Numbered from the stretch's first letter, positions 8,024 through 17,403 are shown. The stretch: DNA of 64,000 nt from Mycobacteriales bacterium (GCA_030447385.1 JAUJOY010000001.1:1-64000), one strand, 5' to 3'. A program made the numbers and translations. The notes: generated from the letters alone by a model not told the origin.

Positions 8024-10050
8024 CAGCCCGCCATCTCGACCGGGGACGTACGCGGGAGGCGGACGCGGACCCCGGTGCCGCGTCCGGCAGCCCCCGTGAC
8101 CGAGCACGTGCCCCCGAGCTCGGCCGCACGTTCGCGCATGGAGCGCAGGCCGACCCCCTCCGACACGTCGCCCCGAAGGCCCACCCCGTCGTCGTCCACC
8201 TCCACGACCACTCCACCCTCCTCGGCGCGCAGGCGCACGGTGCACGTCGTGGCCCCGGCGTGCCGCAGGACGTTGACGACCGCCTCCTGGACGATCCGGT
8301 AGATGGCCACCTCGGCAGCGGCGGACAGCGGCGGCAGGTCGTCCGGCAGGTCGAGGTGGAGGTCGACCTGGCTCGACCTCGAGCGCGTCAGGAAGGTCCG
8401 CAGCGCCCCGATCAGACCGAGGTCGTCCAGCGCCGGCGGGCGCAGGTCGTAGACCAGCCGGCGGATGTCGGCCGTCGACGACTGCAGCTGGACGACGAGG
8501 TCCGACAGGATGCTGGTCGCCACGTCCGGCTGCTCGGTGAGCAGCTCGCGCGCGGTCTCAGCCTGCAGCGTCATGCTCGCGAGGGCCGGACCGAGCCCGT
8601 CGTGCAGGTCCCGGCGCAGCCGGCGGCGCTCCTCCTCCCGGGCGGTGACCAGCCGTTCCCGGGACTGCTGAAGCTCCTCGGTGAGATGGACCGCGTGCAC
8701 GGCTGCGCCGGCGTGCCGAGCCAGGTCGTCGAGCAGGGCGCGATCGGCCGGGGAGAACGCCTCTGCCGGCGAGCGCGGAGCCACCCGCAGCTCGCCCACC
8801 GCCTGGCGGCGGTGGACCAACGGCAGGACCAGCAGGTCGGGCACGTCGCTGCCGCGCTGAGCAGCCACCTGCAGGATGCCGTCGCGTTGCAGCGCGAGAG
8901 CGACGTACGGCGACTTGAGCGCGACCGAGACGCTGTCGACGACCGTCTGCAGGACGGAGTACGGGGCGCCTGTGGCCTGGAGCCGCTGACCCAGAGCGGA
9001 CAGCACCTGGTACGGCTCGTCGCGCTGGCCGTACATCAGCCGGTTCACGCCACGCTGGATCCGCTCGCGCAGCGGCGCGAACGCGAGAGCCACCAGCGCC
9101 GCACCGAACAGGGAGCCGCCGGCGTTCCCCGGCGCGCCGAGAGAGCGCCCGAGACCCGCCGCCACACCGACGTAGAGCGCCAGCAGGCTGATGGTCAACC
9201 CGCCGTAGACCAGCGCCCGATTCACGACGACGTCCAGGCCCCACAACCCCTTCCGCAGCAGGGCCACGGCCAGGGCGAGCGGGACCAGGGCGAAGCCGGC
9301 GGAGATCCCGGCCGGGCTCGCCATGTCGAGCAGTGCCGCTCCCGCGCCCGGACGGGACAGGGCCGGGACCGACTCCAGCAGCGGGAAGACGAGCTGCGTC
9401 ACCACTGCCACCGCCAGAGCCAGCGTGACCCAGCGCGTCTGCTGCCGCTGCTCAGGCGTGGAGACCCGCCGGTAGCGGTGGACCTGAGCGGCGAGCCCCG
9501 TCCCCAGTCCCAGCAGCAGGGCCCAGAACAGCGCCTCGCTGACCGGCGTGGCCACGGATCCCCGGGCCACCACGAGAGCCACCAGGCTGGCGGCCACGAG
9601 GACGCTCGACCACCGCGGGTGGAAGCGCCCGTCCGGGAAGGTGAACAGGAACAGCACCAGGCACGTGAGGAGGAGCTGGAACGCCACCGTCGCGGCGCCC
9701 TCCAGCGCGGGGCGCTGCTCCACGAGCGCCTCCATGTTGGGAGCGTTCGCCGCCCCGAGCGCCACGACGAGCAGCGCGGCGAACCAGGCGACCCGATCGC
9801 GCGGTCGACGCGCCACGATGAGCGCGGCGACCGCGAAGCAGACGAGGGCGAACGCCACGAGGACGGTGCTCCACCACGCGGCATACCAGGACACCGGCAG
9901 CCCCAGCTCGTCCAGGCCTGCCCGGACGGCCGGCCGAGGCGCGCTCTTGCTGGCGTGGACGGCAGGGACGGAGAGGGCGAACAACGCGACCAGTGGCAGC
10001 GTCAGGGCGGTCCACCCCGCGGCGAGCCCCACCACCCGGTCGTCCCGCAT
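8023..10050 (-). CDS. Membrane sensor histidine kinase (LiaS/NarX type)
   Basis: 675 residues. The N-terminal half has about eight to nine membrane helices (LTLPLVALFALSVPAV to a last pair near residue 300). A GAF-like domain follows at about 370-470 (YSVLQTVVDSVSVALKSPYV). A HisKA_3 dimerisation segment has RRDLHDGLGPALASM with H483 as the phospho-acceptor. The HATPase_c has a YRIVQEAVVNVLRHA N-box and DDGVGL G-box. The ATG at 10050 is chosen at the start of similarity; the open frame upstream is low-complexity. It is coupled to the response regulator downstream. Confidence 0.9.
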   Translation of the reverse strand: MRDDRVVGLAAGWTALTLPLVALFALSVPAVHASKSAPRPAVRAGLDELGLPVSWYAAWWSTVLVAFALVCFAVAALIVARRPRDRVAWFAALLVVALGAANAPNMEALVEQRPALEGAATVAFQLLLTCLVLFLFTFPDGRFHPRWSSVLVAASLVALVVARGSVATPVSEALFWALLLGLGTGLAAQVHRYRRVSTPEQRQQTRWVTLALAVAVVTQLVFPLLESVPALSRPGAGAALLDMASPAGISAGFALVPLALAVALLRKGLWGLDVVVNRALVYGGLTISLLALYVGVAAGLGRSLGAPGNAGGSLFGAALVALAFAPLRERIQRGVNRLMYGQRDEPYQVLSALGQRLQATGAPYSVLQTVVDSVSVALKSPYVALALQRDGILQVAAQRGSDVPDLLVLPLVHRRQAVGELRVAPRSPAEAFSPADRALLDDLARHAGAAVHAVHLTEELQQSRERLVTAREEERRRLRRDLHDGLGPALASMTLQAETARELLTEQPDVATSILSDLVVQLQSSTADIRRLVYDLRPPALDDLGLIGALRTFLTRSRSSQVDLHLDLPDDLPPLSAAAEVAIYRIVQEAVVNVLRHAGATTCTVRLRAEEGGVVVEVDDDGVGLRGDVSEGVGLRSMRERAAELGGTCSVTGAAGRGTGVRVRLPRTSPVEMAG

Positions 10051-10133
10051 CAGGCTTCCCCCGTGCTGTTGCGCTGAGCGGAGGCTACCGCTGCGCAAGG
10101 GGAGCGCAGGGCGCCGGGCGCCGGCACCGCGGC

Positions 10134-10861
10134 TCAGGTCGCGCTGGGAACGGGGGCGTCGAACGTCGCCGGGACCGCCTCCGGCGTGCCGCCGATCAGC
10201 GCCCGGCCGGCCAGGGCGTAGCCCGTGAACAGCACCCAGTACAGCGACGCGATCGGGAGCATGCCGGCGATCCAGGTCGTGGCCTCGGGGCCCACCCTCC
10301 CGCCGTTCACGGCACCGATGCCGAGCATCAGGACCACGAATGTCGGCACGCAGGCGATCTGCAACCAGCCGACGGCACGCGGCAGCACCCGCGCACGCAG
10401 CGTCGCCCCTCCCAGAAGGGGGAAGCCCAGGAGCAGGATCCCCGCGAGCGGCCCGAGGGCCCCCGCCCCGTGCGCCAGGGCTCGGCCTCGCCCACGAGCG
10501 GCTCCGCACCGGGCTTCCCGGCGACAACCGGGATCGCGGACGCCTCGTACAGCGTGAGGTAGAGGTGGTAGGCCGTGGCCACCATCGTGACCACGAACGC
10601 GACCAGCCCCAGCCTGCCCGCGCGACCGGCCTGGCTCAGGTAGAGCGCCGGCAGCCCCAGCATCGCGAGGACCCAGGACGCGAACAGGATCAGGTGCGAC
10701 GGCCCGTACGCGCCCTGCAGCACGCTCTGCAGCTCCTCGTTGGGCGGGTGCATCAGGAGTCCGGCGACCTGCAAGGGCAGGGTGGCGATCAGTGCCGCTC
10801 CCGCGAGGCGGCGCAGCTGGGCGGCGGACATCCCGGTCCGGTCCTGGCTGGGAGTTGTCAT
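10134..10861 (-). pseudogene. Multi-pass membrane protein of unknown family, frameshifted
   Basis: From ATG 10861 (AGGAGAG Shine-Dalgarno) the frame gives LRRLAGAALIATLPLQVAGL, LILFASWVLAMLGLPALYLS and LGLVAFVVTMVATAYHLYLT, three to four helices. Near 10484 the hydrophobic coding continues in another frame: LPRAVGWLQIACVPTFVVLM, then IAGMLPIASLYWVLFTGYAL, to the stop at 10134. One lost base explains it. The repaired protein would be about 242 residues with six helices. It lies 83 bp upstream of the histidine kinase gene in the same direction. I do not recognise the family. Confidence 0.6.
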
Positions 10862-10964
10862 CCGAGCTCTCCTGTCGTAGACGGCTGGCTGGTCCACCTC
10901 AGGATGTGGACGAGGGTGTCCCGCCGTCACGGGACACCCGGCCCGGTCGTCCGGGATCTTCCGG

Positions 10965-12584
10965 TCAGCGCCGCTGCCACACCTCGACCAGCTCGCTGCG
11001 GCGCGAGGTGGTGACGAGCCGGTACGACGACTCGAGCTGCTGCAGGAGGGCCGTGGTCTCCGGCCTGCTCAGGTCCTCGGGCGTCGCGGACCGGCGGCCC
11101 ACGACGAGCACGACCCCCGGGCCGCGGGTGAGGTCGACGCGCGGCGGCACGAGGACGAGGCCCGACAGGTCGGGGTCGATCGCGCGCCGCGGGTCGACAT
11201 CGTCGCGGAAGCGCACCACGAAGGAAGGGGAGACCGCCTGGTAGTGGCCCACATCGACGCTGTCGCGCAGCACCGCGATCCGGCCGGCCTGGTGCCGCAG
11301 CGGATCGCGGGCCCGGTTGCGCGCGTCCGGCCCGACCGGCTCGTCCCGCGACAGGCGCAGCGCCACCAGCGTGGATCCACGGGGCACGGCGGGTGCGACG
11401 GAGAGCATCTCGGCGACGTCGCGCTGGAAGTGCAGGTCGGTCGGCAGGCGCAGGCCGATCAGCGCGGCCGTCCCGACGAGCAGCCCGACGAGGGCGAGGC
11501 GAGCGGCCCGGCGGGTCGGTGGCGGCGCCGCCGCCCACAGGATCAGCATCAGCGGAGGGAACAGCGAGAGCCGGTCGTTGAGGAAGCCGTACTCCGGCCC
11601 GTACCTGTCCGGCGAGGCGAGGTACCACAGGGAAAGGAGCAGGCCGGTGACCGCGAGCGCCGTGCGCTCCGGGAGGCGGCGGGCATCGCGACCGCGAAGC
11701 ACCGCCAGCGCGATCAGGGCGAGCGCGACGAGGACGCTGCCGGCGTACTCCCAGAGGGTCCAGGCGACGAGCGGGCGCCCCAGGGTGAGCAGGCCGCCCA
11801 GCAGGGACAGGGGCGAGGACGCACGCACCGGCTCCCCGCGGCTGTCCGCCGACTGCACGACGAACACCAGCGTCAGCGCCAGCACCGGCAGCCCGATCAG
11901 CGCCGGCGGCAGCACGTGGCGCCGAAGCGCCGCGACGCGTGTCACGCTGCCATCGGCGAGCGCCCTTCCGCCGGCGAGGACCGCGACGAACAGCCCCGCG
12001 ACGAGCAGGGGCACGAGGTGCGCGCTCCACGTGAGGGCGAGCAGCACAGCGGCCAGCAGCGCTGCCCGCACCGACCAGCCGGACCGCTGCCGCAGCGCCA
12101 GCCCGAGAACCAGCAGCATTCCCACGAGTGCCAGGCACAGGTTGTAGAAGCCGTACGTGAGCAGGTAGCCGCCGACGAAGGGCACCGCCGCCACCGCCAG
12201 CCACCCAGCGCGCGGGTCGACACCTCGCAACGCGTAGCGCATCGCGAGCGGCAGGCCGACGGCGTACGCGAGGACGAGCACCCGCTCGGCACTGTCCGGG
12301 CCGAGCACCGTCAGCAGCGCGCCGAGCAGCAGCGTCGTCAGCAGGTTGGGCACCGGGTCGAACTCGACCCGGTAGACGCCGTAGGTGGGGTCCCCCGAGT
12401 GCAGCAGCGCCCAGGCACTGGCCAGGTGCGCCGGGCCGTCCACGGTCACGACACGCGGCCACGCCGTCAGCGCCGCCGCCTGCAGGGCCACGGCGACGGC
12501 CAGCAGGAGGTCCCACGGGCGGTCGCCGCGAGCGACAGACGCCGTCGGTGCCGGCTCCGCCGCGGGAGCCTTCAGGGTGTGCAC
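10965..12584 (-). CDS. Polytopic membrane protein, GT-C glycosyltransferase-like
   Basis: 539 residues with roughly eleven membrane helices. After the first helix there is an outside loop VVTVDGPAHLASAWALLHSG with acidic and His residues, as in GT-C/PMT-type glycosyltransferases. A C-terminal soluble part of about 150 residues is mostly beta and follows the last helix. GTG 12584 is chosen because GGGGAG lies 5 bp upstream and the first helix begins 20 residues later; the open frame extends further but is low-complexity. There are no sugar-pathway neighbours, so the donor and acceptor cannot be suggested. Confidence 0.6.
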   Translation of the reverse strand: MHTLKAPAAEPAPTASVARGDRPWDLLLAVAVALQAAALTAWPRVVTVDGPAHLASAWALLHSGDPTYGVYRVEFDPVPNLLTTLLLGALLTVLGPDSAERVLVLAYAVGLPLAMRYALRGVDPRAGWLAVAAVPFVGGYLLTYGFYNLCLALVGMLLVLGLALRQRSGWSVRAALLAAVLLALTWSAHLVPLLVAGLFVAVLAGGRALADGSVTRVAALRRHVLPPALIGLPVLALTLVFVVQSADSRGEPVRASSPLSLLGGLLTLGRPLVAWTLWEYAGSVLVALALIALAVLRGRDARRLPERTALAVTGLLLSLWYLASPDRYGPEYGFLNDRLSLFPPLMLILWAAAPPPTRRAARLALVGLLVGTAALIGLRLPTDLHFQRDVAEMLSVAPAVPRGSTLVALRLSRDEPVGPDARNRARDPLRHQAGRIAVLRDSVDVGHYQAVSPSFVVRFRDDVDPRRAIDPDLSGLVLVPPRVDLTRGPGVVLVVGRRSATPEDLSRPETTALLQQLESSYRLVTTSRRSELVEVWQRR

Positions 12585-12717
12585 CTGCTCCCCGCTTCCC
12601 GGAGCCGACCAGCTCGCCCTCCGCCACCGGCGGACCGTGGCAAGGGTAGACCCGGGCCACTCACCGGGACAGGAGCGCAGGCCCGCGCGGCGGGCGCAGA
12701 ACCGCCCCGGCGGCAGG

Positions 12718-13458
12718 TCAGGCCGCGAGGCTGGCGTGCATCTCCCAGACCAGGATCTCGGCCGCTTCGGTGGCGGTGACGGTGTGCCCGCCGGTGCCGG
12801 TGAAGCGCACGGCATCACCCGCCGTCAGGCCGCCGGCCGTCTCCAGCTCCACCGACCCGCGCGGCACGAACAGGTGCAGCCAGGGGGCGTCAGGCAGCGA
12901 GATCGACTGCCCGGGAGCGAGGCGCGCGGCGTGCAGCGCGGCATTGCGGTTGCCGATCCGGATCGCCGCGTCGTGTCCAGCCATGCCGGAGGCCACCGGC
13001 ACCAGCCCGGCGGAGAGCGCCTCCGCGGCGACCTCCAGCTGCTCGTATCCCGGGGTTCGGCTGGAGCCATCCGGCACGACCCACATCTGCACGAAGTGGA
13101 CCGGGTCGTCGTGTCGCGGCCCCGCCAGGCGCCAGGCGTCGTTCTTCTCCGAGTGCAGGATCCCCGAGCCGGCGCTCATCCGCTGGGCGAGACCCGGGTA
13201 GATGACGCCGTTGTGGCCGGTCGAGTCCTGATGGACGAGCGAGCCCTGCAGGACCCACGTGACGATCTCCATGTCCCGGTGGGGATGGGTCTCGAAGCCC
13301 GCGCCGGGGCATACGACGTCGTCGTTGTTCACCAGCAGCAGGCCGTGCGAGGTGTTGCCGCCGTCGTAGTGGCGGCCGAAGGAGAACGAGTGCTTCGAGT
13401 CCAGCCAGGACAGCCGGGTGGCGAAGCGATCCTGTGCGCGGCGTACGTCGACGGTCAT
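12718..13458 (-). CDS. Pirin-family bicupin protein (YhhW-like)
   Basis: 246 residues. The N-terminal cupin has the pirin metal site: FETHPHRDMEIVTWVLQG gives H58 and H60, and GSGILHSEKN gives H102 and E104. LSWLDSKHSFSFGRHYDG and an AQRMSAGSGI segment are family hallmarks. The C-terminal cupin is shorter and lacks the full ligand set. Relatives include quercetin dioxygenases and redox-sensing pirins. It follows the YceI gene by 36 bp on the same strand and probably shares its promoter, so it would be controlled by the divergent MarR regulator (inference). Confidence 0.9.
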   Translation of the reverse strand: MTVDVRRAQDRFATRLSWLDSKHSFSFGRHYDGGNTSHGLLLVNNDDVVCPGAGFETHPHRDMEIVTWVLQGSLVHQDSTGHNGVIYPGLAQRMSAGSGILHSEKNDAWRLAGPRHDDPVHFVQMWVVPDGSSRTPGYEQLEVAAEALSAGLVPVASGMAGHDAAIRIGNRNAALHAARLAPGQSISLPDAPWLHLFVPRGSVELETAGGLTAGDAVRFTGTGGHTVTATEAAEILVWEMHASLAA

Positions 13459-13494
13459 GGCTGCCTCCGGTGCGAAGTCTGCGCTACGGACGAC

Positions 13495-14052
13495 TCAGGC
13501 GTTGCGGATGGCCGAGATCTCCAGCTCGAGCACGACCTTGTCGCCCACCAGCACGCCCCCGGTCTCGAGGGCGGCGTTCCAGGTCAGGCCGAAGTCCTTG
13601 CGGCTGACGGTCAGCGTGCCCTCGAAGCCGGCCCGCACGTTGCCGAACGGGTCGGTCGCCAGCCCGTCGAAGGTGAACGGGATCGTCACCGGGCGCGTCA
13701 CGTCCTTGACGGTCAGGTCGCCGGTCAGCTCGAAGACCTCGCCGTCCTGGCGCACGCCGGTCGAGACGAAGGTGATCGTCGGGTACTTCTCCACGTCCAG
13801 GAAGTCGTCGGCCCGCAGGTGCCCGTCGCGCTGCGTGTTGCGGGTGTCGATGCTGGCCGCCGAGATGGTGACCTTGGCCGCGGAGCGCGACGGGTCGGAG
13901 CCGTCGAGCTCGGCGGTGCCCTCCACCTCGTTGAAGGCGCCGCGGACCTTGGTGGCCATGGCGTAGCGGGCGACGAAGCCGACGCGGCTGTGCGCGGCGT
14001 CGATCGTGTAGGTGCCGGTCAGCTCGGCGAGGGACGGGGCGATGGTGGTCAT
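13495..14052 (-). CDS. YceI-family lipid-binding lipocalin-like protein
   Basis: 185 residues with the full YceI pattern: LTGTYTIDAAHSRVGFVARY, then ASIDTRNTQRDGHLRADDFL and a final FGLTWNAALETGGVLVGDKV. There is no signal peptide, so it is cytoplasmic like most actinobacterial members. ATG 14052 has GGAGAG upstream. The promoter region contains two palindromic boxes shared with the divergent MarR gene. YceI proteins bind polyisoprenoid-like lipids; pairing with pirin and MarR is seen in organic-stress loci (family knowledge). Confidence 0.92.
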   Translation of the reverse strand: MTTIAPSLAELTGTYTIDAAHSRVGFVARYAMATKVRGAFNEVEGTAELDGSDPSRSAAKVTISAASIDTRNTQRDGHLRADDFLDVEKYPTITFVSTGVRQDGEVFELTGDLTVKDVTRPVTIPFTFDGLATDPFGNVRAGFEGTLTVSRKDFGLTWNAALETGGVLVGDKVVLELEISAIRNA

Positions 14053-14077
14053 GGCGCTCTCCAGAGGAAGTGGTAGT

Positions 14078-14126
14078 GGTTGACGTGTCATCAACACAGT
14101 GCCGCAACGCTGTTGATGTGTCAACC
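14078..14126. promoter_or_regulatory. Double palindromic operator between yceI and marR
   Basis: Two boxes of the form GTTGA-N-TCAAC lie between the divergent genes. Box 1 (14078-14096) reads GGTTGACGTGTCATCAACA; box 2 (14111-14126) reads TGTTGATGTGTCAACC. Each is nearly palindromic and the two are inverted copies of each other, centred about 16 bp apart. The position next to a MarR gene makes a MarR-type binding site, autoregulating and controlling yceI-pirin, the natural reading. Confidence 0.75.
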
Positions 14127-14165
14127 ATTCCGGTAGGCTGCCGTCATGACGCAGGATCTGGTGCC

Positions 14166-14693
14166 ATGACGCGCTGGCTGGAGGACTCCGAGCAGCAGGT
14201 GTGGCGCAGCTTCCTCACCGTGCAGAGCCGGCTGACCGCGCACCTCGGCCGGCAGCTGCAGGCGACGTGCGCGCTGTCACTGGCCGACTTCGAGGTGCTG
14301 GTCGCGCTCAGCGACGTGCCGACCGGACGCCGCCGCGCGTTCGAGCTCGGCCGGCTGCTGGAGTGGGAGAAGAGCCGCCTGTCCCACCACCTAACCCGCA
14401 TGGAGCGGCGCGGCCTGGTCACCCGCGAGGGCTGCGGCACCGACCGGCGCGGGGCGTACGTCGTCCTGACGCCCGAAGGTCGGGCCGCGATCGAGGCCGC
14501 GGCCCCCGGGCACGTCGAGGAGGTGCGCCGCATCGTCTTCGACGTGCTCGCTCCCGAGCAGGTGGCGGCGCTCGGGCAGATCTGCGGGCGGCTGCTCGAG
14601 CGGCTGGACGCAGAGCCGGCGTGCGTGGGTGAGCGGCTGGAGGCGGACGCGGCGTGTCCGCAGGAGGAGGCGGAAGCCGACTCGGCCACTTGA
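14166..14693 (+). CDS. MarR-family transcriptional regulator
   Basis: 175 residues. The winged helix-turn-helix is clear: LSLADFEVLVALSDVPTGRR, a LLEWEKSRLSHHLTRMERRG recognition helix and a GCGTDRRGAYVVLTPEGRAA wing. An acidic tail of about 25 residues follows the dimerisation helices. ATG 14166 lies within the divergent intergenic region 40 bp after the operator boxes. It probably represses yceI-pirin and itself and is released by a small organic ligand or oxidant (family knowledge). Cys residues at 45 and 94 could allow redox sensing, but this is speculative. Confidence 0.9.
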   Translation: MTRWLEDSEQQVWRSFLTVQSRLTAHLGRQLQATCALSLADFEVLVALSDVPTGRRRAFELGRLLEWEKSRLSHHLTRMERRGLVTREGCGTDRRGAYVVLTPEGRAAIEAAAPGHVEEVRRIVFDVLAPEQVAALGQICGRLLERLDAEPACVGERLEADAACPQEEAEADSAT

Positions 14694-14696
14694 CAT

Positions 14697-14715
14697 GTGA
14701 CATCGTCGATGTCAC
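14697..14715. promoter_or_regulatory. Perfect dyad in the promoter of the membrane protein-merR operon
   Basis: GTGACATC-GTC-GATGTCAC is a perfect 8-bp inverted repeat. It starts inside a TTGACA -35-like hexamer at 14690-14695 and ends 10 bp before the ATG at 14725. A dyad at the -35/-10 spacer is the arrangement used by MerR regulators, and the operon's second gene is a MerR regulator. No convincing -10 is seen. GGAGG abuts the ATG, so the message may be leaderless or use a non-standard start. Confidence 0.6.
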
Positions 14716-14724
14716 GTTCGGAGG

Positions 14725-16557
14725 ATGAGAACCCTGCCGCTGCTCGACGCAGGCCCACCCCCCGCCGGCGGGGCCGCTCTCGGCGAGGTGATCGGCGCGA
14801 GCGCGGGCGTCACGGTCGTGACGCTGCTGCTGGCCGCGCTGGCCTTCGCACATCGCACCCGCCGGACGACCGTGCTCGTTCGCGCGGCCGAGCTCGCCGG
14901 TCGCCGCACCGGCCGAGCGGGGTGGGTGGCCCTCCCGTCGCTCGTGAGCGCGATCGCGCTGCTGACCGCCCTGTTCGGCATGATGTGGGACATCTCGCTG
15001 CACGTGGGACAGGGGCGTGACGAGGGTCCACTGGCCAACCCGTCGCACTACTTCATCCTGATCGGCCTCTACCTGCTCTTCGCCGCCGGGATGCTCGCGG
15101 TCGTCCTGCCGCTCGACGAGAAGCCAGGGCCGGCGTCGATCCGGATCACCGCGCACTGGCGTGCGCCGGTCGGCGGGCTGCTCATCGCGATGGCCGGCTT
15201 CTACGCGCTGCTCGGCTTCCCGCTCGACGACGTGTGGCACCGCCTGTTCGGCCAGGACGTCACCCTGTGGGGGCCGACGCACCTGATGCTCATCGGCGGT
15301 GCCGGGCTCTCCCTGGTCGGCGTGCTCGTGCTGGAGCAGGAGGGTCACGCGGCGCGGCCGGCCGGCGGCGGCGCGTCACCCTTCCTGTCGCGGCTGCTGC
15401 GGGTGTTCGCCTTCGGCGGGCTGCTCATCGGGATGTCGGTCTTCCAGGCGGAGTACGACTTCGGCATCCCGCAGTTCCGGGCGGTCCTGCACCCGATGAT
15501 GATCGCCGGCGCGGCCGCGCTCGCCCTCGTGGCCGTCCGCCTCATCGGGGGCCGCGGCGCCGCGATCGGTGCCGCGCTGTTCTTCCTGCTGATCCGCGGT
15601 GGCATCTCGATGATCGTCGGGCCGGTGCTCGGGGAGCCGACCCCCTCGCTGCCGCTCTACCTCGGTTCCGCCCTTCTCGTGGAGGCGCTCGCGCTGACCT
15701 CCCTGCTGCGCAGCCCGATGAGGTTCGGCGCTGTTGCCGGGCTGCTGGTCGGGACGGTCGGCACGGTGACGGAGGCCCTCTGGTCGTACGCGGTCATGCC
15801 CTTGCCGTGGACGCGCGACATCTGGGTCGAGGGCCTGCTGATGTCGGCGGCCGTCGGCGTCGCCGGCGGGCTCTGCGGCGCGCTGCTGGCCCTCGGCGTG
15901 CAGGGTCACCTGCCGCGGCCGTCGGTGGCCCGACCGGTGCTCGTCGCCAGCGTCCTGGTGCTGGCTGCCGCCACGGCCAACGGCCTGATCGCCACCGTCC
16001 CGGAGGACGCCCGGGCGACGGTCGCGTTGACCCCCGCGGGTCCGGGCTCGGTCACCGCCGAGGTCGCGCTGGAGCCGCTCACCCTGGTCGACGACCCGTC
16101 CTGGGTCTCGCTGACAGCGTGGCAGGGCGGCGGCCTGGTGGTGGACCACCTGGAGCGGACCGGACCGGGCACCTACCGCTCGACCCGGCCGGTGCCGGTC
16201 GACGGCACCTGGAAGACGCTCGTCCGCGTGCAGGACGGCCGGATGCTGACCGCCAGCCCGATCTTCCTCCCGGCCGACTCGGCGATCGACGCCGAGGAGA
16301 TCCCGGCCGAGGCCGGCAGCACGCGCGGCTTCATCCCCGAGATCTCGCTGCTGCAGCGCGAGCGCGACCTGGACGTCCCGGGCTGGACCTGGGCGGCGGC
16401 GGCATTGTTCGTCCTGCTGTGCTCGCTGGTGCTGGTGGGCGCGCTGTCCTGGGGTGTGGGCCACCTCAGCGCGCGCATCCCCAAGAACCAGGTGGGGGAA
16501 GACATCTCACCCGGTTCTGCTGCCGTAGCGAAGGCGCTGGATCCGCGACCGGTATGA
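14725..16557 (+). CDS. Large polytopic membrane protein, unknown family
   Basis: 610 residues. About eleven membrane helices fill residues 20-420, with His-containing helix ends such as MMWDISLHVGQG, ANPSHYFILIGLYLLF, WGPTHLMLIGGAGLSLVG and QFRAVLHPMMIAG. These repeated His residues near membrane faces could bind metal or haem. Residues about 430-540 form an exported beta-domain (WVSLTAWQGGGLVVDHLERT), and a last helix ends the protein. The TGA overlaps the ATG of the merR gene. I do not recognise the family. The His pattern plus an Ig/FixH-like tail suggests redox or metal handling, as inference only. Confidence 0.6.
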   Translation: MRTLPLLDAGPPPAGGAALGEVIGASAGVTVVTLLLAALAFAHRTRRTTVLVRAAELAGRRTGRAGWVALPSLVSAIALLTALFGMMWDISLHVGQGRDEGPLANPSHYFILIGLYLLFAAGMLAVVLPLDEKPGPASIRITAHWRAPVGGLLIAMAGFYALLGFPLDDVWHRLFGQDVTLWGPTHLMLIGGAGLSLVGVLVLEQEGHAARPAGGGASPFLSRLLRVFAFGGLLIGMSVFQAEYDFGIPQFRAVLHPMMIAGAAALALVAVRLIGGRGAAIGAALFFLLIRGGISMIVGPVLGEPTPSLPLYLGSALLVEALALTSLLRSPMRFGAVAGLLVGTVGTVTEALWSYAVMPLPWTRDIWVEGLLMSAAVGVAGGLCGALLALGVQGHLPRPSVARPVLVASVLVLAAATANGLIATVPEDARATVALTPAGPGSVTAEVALEPLTLVDDPSWVSLTAWQGGGLVVDHLERTGPGTYRSTRPVPVDGTWKTLVRVQDGRMLTASPIFLPADSAIDAEEIPAEAGSTRGFIPEISLLQRERDLDVPGWTWAAAALFVLLCSLVLVGALSWGVGHLSARIPKNQVGEDISPGSAAVAKALDPRPV

Positions 16558-17351
16558 CCTCCGATACCGTCGCGCGGCAGGGCGTCGACGCGGAAGCGAA
16601 CGAGCTGACGGTCGATCAGCTCGCGGCGCGGGTCGGCATGACCGTGCGCAACGTCCGGGCCTACGCCGCCCGTGGACTGCTCCCGCCGCCGCGGCTGATC
16701 GGGCGGACCGGCTGGTACGGCCCGGCGCACATCGCGCGGCTCACCCTCGTACGCGAGATGCTCGCGCAGGGCCTGACCCTCGCCGCCGTCCAGAAGGCGA
16801 TCGAGAACGAGCCGGCGGCGGGCAGCGTGCAGGCGCTGGCCCTGCACCGCGCGATCCTCGCGCCGTGGCGGCCCGAGGCTCCGCAGGAGACCGACGTGGC
16901 GACCCTCGCCGCTCGGGCCGGCGGGATAGACCCCGGCCTCATCGACGGGCTGACCGAGGAGCTGGCCCGGCTCGGGGTTCTCGAGCGGCTCGAGGGCGAC
17001 CGGCTGCGCGTGCTCGCTCCCGCGCTGCTGGACGCGGGGCTGCGCGGGATCGCCCTCGGACTGCCGCCCGCGCCGCTCGTGGCCGCTCAGCTGCGCATCG
17101 TCGAGCTGATGGAGCAGGCGGCCGACATCTACGTCGAGCTGTTCCGCTCGACGGTGTGGCAGGAGTTCCTCGACGCGGGCGCGCCCGAGCAGGGCTGGGC
17201 CGCGATCCAGGAGGTGATCGCGAGCCTGCAGCCGGTCGCCATGCAGGCCGTCCTCGCCGGCTTCCGCGAGGTCATGGCCGCGGCCGTGGCGAACGAGGTC
17301 GACAGCTACATCGCCGATTACGAGACCCGCCACGGCGGCGGGTCCGGCTGA
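16554..17351 (+). CDS. MerR-family transcriptional regulator
   Basis: 265 residues. The N-terminal winged helix-turn-helix reads LTVDQLAARVGMTVRNVRAY and GLLPPPRLIGRTGWYGPAHI, the MerR signature. A long, mostly helical effector domain of about 190 residues follows and lacks the Cys pairs of metal-sensing MerR proteins, so a small-molecule or protein signal is more likely. The ATG at 16554 overlaps the stop of the membrane protein gene. The perfect dyad at 14697-14715 is its probable autoregulatory site. Confidence 0.85.
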   Translation: MTSDTVARQGVDAEANELTVDQLAARVGMTVRNVRAYAARGLLPPPRLIGRTGWYGPAHIARLTLVREMLAQGLTLAAVQKAIENEPAAGSVQALALHRAILAPWRPEAPQETDVATLAARAGGIDPGLIDGLTEELARLGVLERLEGDRLRVLAPALLDAGLRGIALGLPPAPLVAAQLRIVELMEQAADIYVELFRSTVWQEFLDAGAPEQGWAAIQEVIASLQPVAMQAVLAGFREVMAAAVANEVDSYIADYETRHGGGSG

Positions 17352-17403
17352 CCAGGGCGCATCTCCGGCCGGAGGAGCATCGGCCGGCGGTAGCCTGAGG
17401 TGC

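Noticed and set aside
8260-10077. 605-codon plus-strand open frame opposite the histidine kinase gene
   Set aside because: Gln/Arg/Asp-rich repetitive translation with no hydrophobic core; antisense to the kinase with all catalytic motifs.
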